DNA from: Candidatus Sodaliphilus fimicaballi
GTDB lineage: Bacteria > Bacteroidota > Bacteroidia > Bacteroidales > Muribaculaceae
Length of the DNA: 12,531 nucleotides
NCBI GenBank assembly: GCA_018065165.1
Contig: JAGHTV010000008.1
Location: 1 to 12,531, forward strand
Direction: 5' to 3'
Shown in pieces: positions 7,097-12,531 of this stretch (its first letter is position 1; each line of letters starts with the position of its first letter). The notes under the pieces were generated by a model, which did not search any database, was not told the origin of the DNA, and worked only from the letters and a program-made list of their open reading frames with translations. The position numbers and the translations under genes are program-made.

Positions 7097-7360
7097 TTCA
7101 AGCGCTTGCGGCAGAGGCCGCTACTTGAAGGACATATTTTGAAAGCGTTTCGCTTCATTTCCAGTTAGGAAAAATCGCCAAAATTTATCAAGCAAGGGAA
7201 TTGAAGCAGTCTTAAACGCCTTCGCTAAGCTTGTATATCCACCCCGTGCAAGCGGGAAGTTTTATAAGCTACAGCGTGGGGTGGGCTGTTCAATCTTGTT
7301 TGAAGGCGTATGGCGATGCCATCCTAACTATTGACAGCGAACATCGTCCCACGCTTTTTT
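7097..7360 (+). ncRNA. Candidate structured RNA or long leader with alternative folds, about 265 nt
   Basis: The family is unknown to me; it lacks tmRNA, RNase P and SRP RNA signatures. It starts 7 nt after a near-ideal promoter and ends in six T. Stems seen by eye: 5' hairpin TTCAAG/CTTGAA (7097-7102/7124-7129) with GCGGC/GCCGC inside (7108-7112/7117-7121); GAAAGCG/CGCTTC around a TTT loop near 7141-7156; ACGCCTTC/GAAGGCGT (7216-7223/7302-7309); CCACCCC/GGGGTGG (7239-7245/7278-7284); ATTGAAGCAG/CTGTTCAAT with one bulge (7199-7208/7286-7294); and a three-tier 3' terminator arm. Several of these exclude each other. No ATG frame spans it. The next gene begins 47 nt beyond the T-run with no -7 box between, so the RNA may be a leader with conditional termination, or a separate small RNA. 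Confidence 0.6.
7273..7360 (+). terminator. Three-tier terminator-like arm at the 3' end of the structured RNA
   Basis: Outer stem AGCGTGGG/CCCACGCT (7273-7280/7348-7355), middle stem GCTGTTCAAT/ATTGACAGC with one bulged T (7285-7294/7330-7338), inner hairpin ATGGC-GAT-GCCAT (7310-7322). T7355-T7360 follow the outer stem directly. It is longer than a normal intrinsic terminator, and its left side also pairs with upstream sequence. Confidence 0.6.
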
Positions 7361-7407
7361 AATTATTAACTGTTTCTCTAGGGATGTTAGAAACTCACTT
7401 TATTATT

Positions 7408-7899
7408 ATGAAGAAGATATTATTTGCATTAGCAGTAATGTTCATCACTATGATGACATTAAACTCTTGCAGTAAGGATGAACCAACCCCTAGCTTCCAA
7501 GTACCAGAAGTTTGCCACGACTGGGGAGCGAGCAGGGAACATGCTCTTCAGGAAATGAAGAAATATGGCTGGACCTATACTGGTGAAGAGGCCGATTTGG
7601 GTATGAATTTTGAATTCAAAAATAACAAAGACATCACGAGCACCATTTATGTTGACAAAGAAAAGGGCATCTTGAGTGTCTATGTGTTCTATCTCGGCAT
7701 GAACAGCTTTTTTGATGAGTTGAAGAGCGAACTCACAAAACGCATCAATATCATCTGGGAAACAAATACTCTGTATGTTCGTGGCAAATCGATAGACAAT
7801 ACAATAGCCGCGGAGATTTACTCATTCTACAATGAGAAAAGAAAAGTTGAAGGCATGGCTTACATGCTGTGGGATCCTAATTTTGGAATAAAAAAATAA
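7408..7899 (+). CDS. Small lipoprotein with a surface-export signal, 163 aa
   Basis: No named family recognised. The open frame extends up to an ATG at 7384, but the start at 7408 (MKKILFALAV...) gives a proper signal peptide of type II: Lys-Lys, hydrophobic core, and lipobox TLNSC with the lipidated Cys21. After the Cys comes Ser-Lys-Asp-Glu, which fits the Bacteroidetes lipoprotein export signal (Lys followed by acidic residues) that sends lipoproteins to the cell surface. The mature part, about 140 residues, is mixed alpha/beta with HALQEMKKYGWTY, a central beta region (ITSTIYVDKEKGILSVYVFYL) and an amphipathic helix (FFDELKSELTKRI). It precedes the 264-aa barrel protein by 16 bp, so the two are surely cotranscribed and may form a complex. 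Expression probably depends on read-through of the structured leader. Confidence 0.85.
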   Translation: MKKILFALAVMFITMMTLNSCSKDEPTPSFQVPEVCHDWGASREHALQEMKKYGWTYTGEEADLGMNFEFKNNKDITSTIYVDKEKGILSVYVFYLGMNSFFDELKSELTKRINIIWETNTLYVRGKSIDNTIAAEIYSFYNEKRKVEGMAYMLWDPNFGIKK

Positions 7900-7915
7900 A
7901 TAACATAAAGTGATT

Positions 7916-8710
7916 ATGAAGAAGATAGTGTTTTTGCTTATTATGGCACTGGTTGGTGCTACAGCTCTGCAAGCCAAGGAGAAACAAGAGGTTGTTCAAC
8001 TGAAGAACGGTCACAAGGTGCGTGGCAAGATTGTGGTTTATGTGCCTCTTGATTCGCTGGTAATTCAAGAAGAAGATGGAAACCAACAGACTATCAAATG
8101 GAATCAGATAAATAAAATCACAAAGGAAAAATGGCAGCCACAGCAGAGCGTAGGCAAGTCATTCACCGCAGGCATGGGCCTTCAGAAAGGCTATCGCGGG
8201 TTTGTTGACGTTGAGTATTACCTCACGATTGATGCAAGGTCAAAGAGCCGCTTCGGTTTCAGCACAAGTCACGGTTATCAGGTATTGCCTTACCTATATG
8301 TGGGTGCCGGAGTTGGCATGCAGTTCATTACAGATATGCTTGACCCCTCAGAGGGCGTGTGGAGCTATAAACGCAAGACATTCATGCCAATACCTGTATT
8401 TGCCGATGTACGCATGGACTTATTAAAGAATAAAATCTCGCCATACCTTGACGTAAGGGCAGGTAAGGTCTTTGGCGACAAAGCCTTCGGCCTGATGTTT
8501 AACCCATCGGTTGGCTGCCGCTACGAACTCAATAAGAACATCGCGCTCAACCTAAGTCTTGGATACAGCCTGCAGAGCACTGACTTATATCCTATACTTG
8601 ACGAATACACCATCCTCCACAAGGACGGTGTGGCCTCAAACAACACAAGTGCTTATTGGGAAAACAACCCATACCACAGCCTCTCAATCAAAGTAGGAGT
8701 AGAGTTCTAA
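7916..8710 (+). CDS. Exported barrel-like protein, 264 aa, homologue of the 260-aa protein at 762-1544
   Basis: The frame is open from a GTG at 7910, but the ATG at 7916 (MKKIVFLLIMALVGATALQA) gives a clean signal peptide with cleavage after residue 20. Residues about 26-70 form the same short beta domain as in the other copy (VQLKNGHKVRGKI...LVIQEEDG...INKI), followed by a barrel-like region: RGFVDVEY, TSHGYQVLPYLYVGAGVGM, PIPVFADVRMDL, FNPSVGCRYELNKNIALNLSLGYSLQ and the end SIKVGVEF. The blocks align in order with the 260-aa protein from end to end, so they are true paralogues, though clearly diverged. Outer-membrane location and barrel fold are inferred; no ligand or enzyme motif is visible. 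It is the second gene of a two-gene operon with the lipoprotein and is followed by a strong terminator 55 bp downstream. Confidence 0.87.
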   Translation: MKKIVFLLIMALVGATALQAKEKQEVVQLKNGHKVRGKIVVYVPLDSLVIQEEDGNQQTIKWNQINKITKEKWQPQQSVGKSFTAGMGLQKGYRGFVDVEYYLTIDARSKSRFGFSTSHGYQVLPYLYVGAGVGMQFITDMLDPSEGVWSYKRKTFMPIPVFADVRMDLLKNKISPYLDVRAGKVFGDKAFGLMFNPSVGCRYELNKNIALNLSLGYSLQSTDLYPILDEYTILHKDGVASNNTSAYWENNPYHSLSIKVGVEF

Positions 8711-8765
8711 CCCCTCCCCTGTTTTTTTTAGACAGACGAACAAAAAATTTTAATAATAAAGAACA

Positions 8766-8812
8766 AAAGGCTGCGCGTGACCATCATTTAAGTCGCGCGC
8801 AGCTTTCTGTTT
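8766..8812 (+). terminator. Strong intrinsic terminator of the lipoprotein-barrel operon
   Basis: AAAG, a bulged G and CTGCGCGTGAC (8766-8781) pair with GTCGCGCGCAGCTTT (8792-8806): 15 pairs, one of them T-G, around a 10-nt loop, followed by a T-rich tail TTTCTGTTTAAT. It lies 55 bp beyond the stop codon. The A-run on the left could make it work on both strands. Confidence 0.85.
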
Positions 8813-8858
8813 AATCTCGTTTAAATCCCCTTTTTCTGTTCAATATGTGGTCAATTAT

Positions 8859-8878
8859 AACTACGGATTTTCTGATTA
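8859..8878 (+). repeat. Short repeat copy B: AACTACGGATTTTCTGATTA
   Basis: Identical over 20 nt to 3647-3666, same strand. In this copy the text continues with ATCCGATTG, while at 3667 it continues TTTGGATT. Position relative to genes is different, so it is not simply a conserved promoter part. Confidence 0.7.
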
Positions 8879-8970
8879 ATCCGATTGTTTTCTTGGACTA
8901 AAAGAACAAAAAGGACATAAGAAAATTAGATTGCGAGCGGAAAAATCGTTTTCGTGAAAATGCGATAGCA

Positions 8971-8989
8971 TTTTAGTTTTCGTTTTCGT
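8971..8989 (+). repeat. Short repeat copy B: TTTTAGTTTTCGTTTTCGT
   Basis: Identical over 19 nt to the minus strand of 3552-3570, and followed like it by an A/T-rich spacer (CAAATTAAGG here, TAAATAAATC there). At 3552 it precedes a real -7 box; here only a poor match (TATTTTG) follows at 9005, just before the hairpin at 9011. Its left four bases also belong to the hairpin at 8957-8974. Confidence 0.65.
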
Positions 8990-9010
8990 CAAATTAAGGT
9001 ATTCTATTTT

Positions 9011-9038
9011 GTGCGCCATTTTGGCGCACCTGTTTTTT
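9011..9038 (+). terminator. Orphan intrinsic terminator-like hairpin
   Basis: GTGCGCC (9011-9017) and GGCGCAC (9023-9029) form a perfect 7-bp stem with an ATTTT loop, followed by CTG and six T (9033-9038). It has the form of a plus-strand intrinsic terminator, but the operon to its left already ends at 8766-8812, so it would end an unknown short transcript starting between 8813 and 9010, or read-through transcripts. Confidence 0.6.
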
Positions 9039-9060
9039 GCGACGAAGGAGCCGTTTTCTA

Positions 9061-9187
9061 GCGGGGAAAAGGGGGTCAGCCAAAGGCTGGTGGTGAAAGG
9101 CGAGGAAGATGGCGGCGAAGCTTGCTTCAGGCGTCATGTTTCGCGCCTTGCAGCAAGTGGCATAGCCACGTCGCCCCTTTTATCCGC
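9061..9187. other. Candidate multi-branched structured element closed by a 12-bp stem
   Basis: GCGG (9061-9064) pairs with CCGC (9184-9187), and AAAAGGGG (9067-9074) with CCCCTTTT (9174-9181), separated by a 2x2 internal loop. Inside are CAGCC-AAA-GGCTG (9077-9089), AAGGCG/CGCCTT (9097-9102/9144-9149) enclosing GAAG-CTTG-CTTC (9117-9128), and GTGGC-ATA-GCCAC (9157-9169). It is richer in G and C than its surroundings. It may be a structured RNA domain or a repeat element of the palindromic kind; the strand is undecided. Confidence 0.45.
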
Positions 9188-9423
9188 ATTTTCTTTCTCT
9201 GTCACCAAGTTAGGGATGTGTAATTTTTGTTCTTCTAGTCAAAAGAAAACAGTCTGCGGGAACTGCGGGAGGAAAATTTTTATTTGTGTGTGGAATTAAC
9301 TTTTGGCTTGTGGGTGTGTCTTTATTGTTATAGCCGATACAATTGGTCTAAAATTCTTCAAATTGTTCAAAAAATGCGTGATTGGGGTTAAATTTTGTCA
9401 ACATTTGGGCCTCAAAATGAAAT

Positions 9424-9458
9424 TTTGGGATTAGATTGAAAAATTGGTTATAACTTTG
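9424..9458 (+). promoter_or_regulatory. Promoter of the outer-membrane barrel gene, -7 box TAACTTTG
   Basis: TAACTTTG at 9451-9458 matches TAnnTTTG. TTTG at 9424-9427 is the nearest -33 candidate, with a spacer of 23 bp, longer than usual. A small inverted repeat CAAAAT-GAA-ATTTTG (9413-9427) overlaps it and could be an operator. Transcription would start near 9464, after the ATG at 9461, which is the reason to place the start of the protein at 9482. Confidence 0.65.
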
Positions 9459-9481
9459 TAATGAAAAATTATACATATAAA

Positions 9482-12400
9482 ATGAGAAAACTTATTTTTG
9501 CGCTTGTAATGTTGCTTGCTTCAACTGACGTTCAGGCTGCCGTCATCAATGGCGTGCTGGTTGATGCCAACGACACTACAGCATTAATTGGGGCAACGGT
9601 GAAGTTGCTCAAGACTAACAAGGACAGTACCCTGGTGAAGGGTGCCACTACCGACGTCAATGGTCTGTTTAACCTGCAAGGCATCAAGGGTGGTAAGTAT
9701 CTGCTCAAGCTCAGCTACATTGGTTATGAAGACAACATCAAGCACATCTCGGTGGGCGATGATGGCCGTGATGTGAACTTGGGCGTCATCAAGATGAATA
9801 CTAACTCGGTGCTTCTCAAGGAGGCCGTGGTTATGGGCGTTAAGACCCCTATCACTGTCAAGGAAGATACCGTTGAGTACAATGCCGACACTTATAAGAC
9901 TCAGGCCAACGCTGTGGTTGAGGACCTGCTGAAGCGTCTGCCTGGTGTGGAGGTGGGCTCTGACGGCAAGATTACTGCCAATGGTAAGGAGATCAAGAAA
10001 ATCCTCATCGATGGTAAGGAGTTCTTTGCCGACGACCCCAAGATGGCGTCAAAGAACCTGCCTGCCAACATGGTGAACAAGCTGCAAGTCATCGACCGCA
10101 AGAGCGACTTGGCTAGCCTCACAGGCGTTGACGATGGCGAGGACGAGACCGTCATCAACCTCACCGTGAAGAAGGGTATGAACAATGGCTGGTTTGGCAC
10201 TGTCAATGCCGGCTATGGTACCGACGACCGCTACACAGGTAGCCTCATTGCCAACTACTTCAACGAGGGTAACCAGTTTACCATCACTGGTGGTGGCAAC
10301 AACGTGAACAACATGAACTTTACCGACGGTGGCGCGTCACGCTTCCAGCGCATGTTTGGTAGTGGCGGTGGTATCACCACATCACAGAACCTTGGTTTCA
10401 ACTTCAATGTAGGTACCAAGGACAGCGAGAAGTTCCGCGCCGGCGGTAACTTGCTGTACACCCACAGCTCGCGCAAGGTTTACAACCGCACAAGTCGCCA
10501 GTACCTGTTCCCCGACAGCACAAGCTTCTACGACAGCGAGTCAAGTTCGCGCAACAGTGGTAACAACTTCCGTGGCGACTTCCGCCTCAAGTGGGAGCTC
10601 GACTCATGCAACACCCTTGAGATACGTCCCAACTTCTCGATGAACTTCAGCAACAGCGAGAAGAACGACTCATCGTTCACTCGTGCAGGCGACGCTGCTC
10701 GCACTCCCGTCAACAGGTCAATGAGCAATGGCCACAACGATGGCAAGAGCTACGAGTTTGGTGGTCAGGTGGTATATAACCACAAGTTTAAGTCACATCC
10801 CGGCCGCTCGTTCAGCTTCTTTGGCCGTTACAGCTATAGCAACGTAAACGAGGACGGTACCACTTACACTCACAACAAGTATTACCTCAAGGAAGATCCC
10901 GACGAGACCATCGACCAGGTGTATGAGAACAAGCGCATCACCAACGGTGTAAACGGCCGTCTGTCATGGACCGAGCCTCTGGGCGACATACGCAACGCCA
11001 ACTTCCTGCAGTTCTCTTACAGCGGTAACTACCGTCACAGCACTGCCGACAAGATGGTGTATGACATCGCTCGCGCCGGTGAGGTAATGCCCGCTCCCGT
11101 TCTCACCCCCGATGCTTATGCACGCAGCATCTTCAATGCGGCTTACGACCCCAACGTGCGCAAGGCTGTTGCCGAGCAATATGGTAGCGAAATTCTCACT
11201 GACCTGCCCATGCTGAGCAACGTACTCGACTATGAGCTGGGTGACGAAATCTCTCGCGCCTTCAACGAGGAGCAGAGCAACCGCTTCCGCAACAACTCGC
11301 TCAACCAGAGCTTCGAGGTAGGTTACCGCAAGACCCACAAGATGTATAACCTCAACCTGGGTGTATCGGTCAACAACGCGATGTCGAGCAGCAAGGACCT
11401 CATCAACCCCGACCGCAACATCGCTTCGCGCTGGGTATGGACATTTGCTCCCTTTGCACGCTTCAACTACAAGTTTACCAAGACTCGCAACATCAACCTG
11501 AACTACCGCATGCGTAGCAATCAGCCGTCACTCACTCAGTTGCAACCCGTTGCCGACGTGAGCAACCCCCTGAACATCATCATCGGTAACCCCGAGTTGA
11601 AGCCCTCGTTTGCTCACCGCCTCAACGTGCGCTTCAGCGACTTCGCTCAGGAGCGTCAGCGCAGCTTTATGCTCAACCTGAATGCCGACTGGACACAGAA
11701 CAGCATTATTAATAAGGTAACATTTGACCCCACAACCGGTGGTCGCACAACTACATACGAGAATGTGAACGGCGTGTGGAACGCTAACCTCATGAACATG
11801 GTGAGCCTGCCCTTCGGTGCAAGCAAGACATGGTACTTCTCGTCACACGCATTCTTGCGCCTCAACCAGACACAGGGTTACAACGACGGCACGCTCGACA
11901 GCAGCAAGAACTTCTCGCTCAACATGGCTCCCGGTATAGCATTCCGCAACGACCAGTTTGACATCGAGCTGCGTCCCCGCTACGGCTACCAGACAACTCA
12001 CAACAGCGTGACCGTGGCTAACAACCGCAACGTGCACACCTACGGTGGTATGTTCAACGGCCAGTGGTCATCACTGTTTGGCCTGGTCATCAGCACCGAC
12101 TTGAGTTTCAGTGCAACCAGCGGTTATACCAACGGCTACGACACCAAGCAGTGGCGCTGGAACGGCTCGGTATCTTACCAGTTCCTGCGTGACCGCTCGG
12201 CAGCATTCACCCTGTCGGTATTTGACATCCTGGGTCAGAGCAAGAGCATCAACCGCAACGTTACCGCTAACTACATCGAGGATACTTACAACAACTCTCT
12301 GGGTCGTTACGGTATGGCAACATTCACCTACAAGTTCACCACCTTCAAGAAGGGTGAGCAGCCCAAGGTCGACGACTACAGCGGCTTTGGCCCCGACGGT

Positions 12401-12508
12401 CGCATGGGTCCTCCTCCCGGAGCAGGTGGCCAGGGTCGTCCCTCAGGTCCTCCCTCGGGCGGAGGTCGCCCCGGTGGTATGGGCGGTGGCCGTCCCGGCG
12501 GATTCTAA
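9482..12508 (+). CDS. Outer-membrane barrel protein of the TonB-dependent-receptor fold with Gly/Pro-rich tail, 1008 aa
   Basis: The frame opens at 9461, but the promoter -7 box ends at 9458, and the ATG at 9482 gives a clean signal peptide (MRKLIFALVMLLASTDVQA, residues 1-19), so 9482 is preferred. Residues 20-98 are a CarboxypepD_reg-like beta sandwich (VINGVLVDANDTT...GATTDVNGLFNLQGIKGGKYLLKLSYIGYE). Residues about 120-235 resemble a plug (DTVEYNADTYKT, VVEDLLKRLPGVEV, GKEIKKILIDGKEFF). From about 240 to 955 is a long barrel region rich in Asn, Tyr and Arg, of the kind filed under 'outer membrane beta-barrel family' (OMP_b-brl_3). No SusD-like partner follows within the window, so carbohydrate uptake is not supported. 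The final 53 residues (956-1008) run past the last barrel strand (FTYKF) and are dominated by Gly, Pro and Arg. Codons strongly prefer C at the third position, unlike the lipoprotein gene, which may mean high expression. Confidence 0.9.
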   Translation: MRKLIFALVMLLASTDVQAAVINGVLVDANDTTALIGATVKLLKTNKDSTLVKGATTDVNGLFNLQGIKGGKYLLKLSYIGYEDNIKHISVGDDGRDVNLGVIKMNTNSVLLKEAVVMGVKTPITVKEDTVEYNADTYKTQANAVVEDLLKRLPGVEVGSDGKITANGKEIKKILIDGKEFFADDPKMASKNLPANMVNKLQVIDRKSDLASLTGVDDGEDETVINLTVKKGMNNGWFGTVNAGYGTDDRYTGSLIANYFNEGNQFTITGGGNNVNNMNFTDGGASRFQRMFGSGGGITTSQNLGFNFNVGTKDSEKFRAGGNLLYTHSSRKVYNRTSRQYLFPDSTSFYDSESSSRNSGNNFRGDFRLKWELDSCNTLEIRPNFSMNFSNSEKNDSSFTRAGDAARTPVNRSMSNGHNDGKSYEFGGQVVYNHKFKSHPGRSFSFFGRYSYSNVNEDGTTYTHNKYYLKEDPDETIDQVYENKRITNGVNGRLSWTEPLGDIRNANFLQFSYSGNYRHSTADKMVYDIARAGEVMPAPVLTPDAYARSIFNAAYDPNVRKAVAEQYGSEILTDLPMLSNVLDYELGDEISRAFNEEQSNRFRNNSLNQSFEVGYRKTHKMYNLNLGVSVNNAMSSSKDLINPDRNIASRWVWTFAPFARFNYKFTKTRNINLNYRMRSNQPSLTQLQPVADVSNPLNIIIGNPELKPSFAHRLNVRFSDFAQERQRSFMLNLNADWTQNSIINKVTFDPTTGGRTTTYENVNGVWNANLMNMVSLPFGASKTWYFSSHAFLRLNQTQGYNDGTLDSSKNFSLNMAPGIAFRNDQFDIELRPRYGYQTTHNSVTVANNRNVHTYGGMFNGQWSSLFGLVISTDLSFSATSGYTNGYDTKQWRWNGSVSYQFLRDRSAAFTLSVFDILGQSKSINRNVTANYIEDTYNNSLGRYGMATFTYKFTTFKKGEQPKVDDYSGFGPDGRMGPPPGAGGQGRPSGPPSGGGRPGGMGGGRPGGF

Positions 12509-12531
12509 CAAGAAACTTCACACATTATATA

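Larger units (their letters stand above)
8813..9450. other. Long intergenic region before the outer-membrane barrel gene
   Basis: About 640 bp with no credible protein gene. A plus-strand frame 9009-9299 opens at a TTG, lies across several hairpins and has no family features. The region contains two repeat copies (8859-8878 and 8971-8989), hairpin AAAATGC-GATA-GCATTTT (8957-8974), an orphan terminator-like hairpin (9011-9038), a multi-hairpin domain (9061-9187), a direct repeat CTGCGGGA (9254-9261 and 9263-9270) and an AT-rich approach to the promoter of the barrel gene. Confidence 0.6.

Noticed and set aside
7216..7359. A 48-codon plus-strand frame inside the structured RNA, ending ...EHRPTLF before a TAA.
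   Set aside because: It has no ATG and overlaps all the major stems, whose pairing constrains the same bases. I have a vague memory of similar short hypothetical proteins in Bacteroidales, which would fit a recurrent RNA being mis-annotated, but I cannot verify this.
7384..7407. Upstream ATG that would add eight residues to the lipoprotein.
   Set aside because: It would place extra residues before a perfect type II signal peptide beginning with Met-Lys-Lys at 7408.
9009..9299. 96-aa plus-strand frame opening at a TTG.
   Set aside because: The start is a non-ATG inside a terminator-like hairpin, and the frame runs through several inverted repeats; the protein has no recognisable features.
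7408..12508. A Sus-like polysaccharide utilisation locus, suggested by a lipoprotein near a large barrel.
   Set aside because: The lipoprotein is 163 aa and not SusD-like, the barrel gene is 1.6 kb away under its own promoter and past terminators, and no glycoside hydrolase is present.

Overview
The window looks like a chromosomal piece of a member of the Bacteroidales, probably of the Prevotellaceae/Muribaculaceae kind. The evidence is Bacteroidetes -7 promoter boxes (TAnnTTTG) instead of E. coli -10 boxes, near absence of Shine-Dalgarno sites, a lipoprotein with a Cys-Ser-Lys-Asp-Glu surface-export signal, a secreted protein with a type IX-like C-terminal domain, and a CarboxypepD_reg/plug/barrel outer-membrane protein. 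The species assignment is inference.

Positions 1-3540 (minus strand): a likely operon read right to left. It begins at a -7 box (3533-3540) and encodes an MsbA-type exporter (3496-1670), a 260-aa exported barrel-like protein (1544-762) and the N-terminal 217 residues of a membrane 4Fe-4S protein that runs off the left edge. Between the last two genes sits a 90-bp array of an 8-bp unit containing TTAACC. Positions 3541-3857 are intergenic, with short repeats and two hairpins, one a convincing terminator. A single gene (6695-3858, minus) encodes a 945-aa secreted protein of unknown function.

Positions 6696-7407 hold no convincing protein gene. The left part resembles a dispersed intergenic repeat carrying the promoter of the 945-aa gene. 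The right part has a very good plus-strand promoter (7060-7090) followed by about 265 nt that fold into nested stems and end in a U-run. The central segment can pair either upstream (with a possible pseudoknot) or downstream (terminator). This is the best candidate for an undescribed element: a stand-alone structured RNA or a switch-like leader of the next two genes.

Positions 7408-8710 (plus): a two-gene operon of a small surface-type lipoprotein and a 264-aa barrel-like protein that is a full-length homologue of the 260-aa protein on the other strand, ended by a strong terminator (8766-8812). Positions 8813-9450 are intergenic, with a second, orphan terminator-like hairpin and a multi-hairpin domain closed by a 12-bp stem. 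A -7 box at 9451-9458 then drives a 1008-aa outer-membrane barrel protein of the TonB-dependent-receptor fold with a Gly/Pro-rich tail (9482-12508).

Taken together the window is an envelope locus: an inner-membrane exporter, an inner-membrane Fe-S protein, two related exported barrels, a surface lipoprotein, a secreted protein and a large outer-membrane barrel. No sequence evidence shows that they form one pathway.
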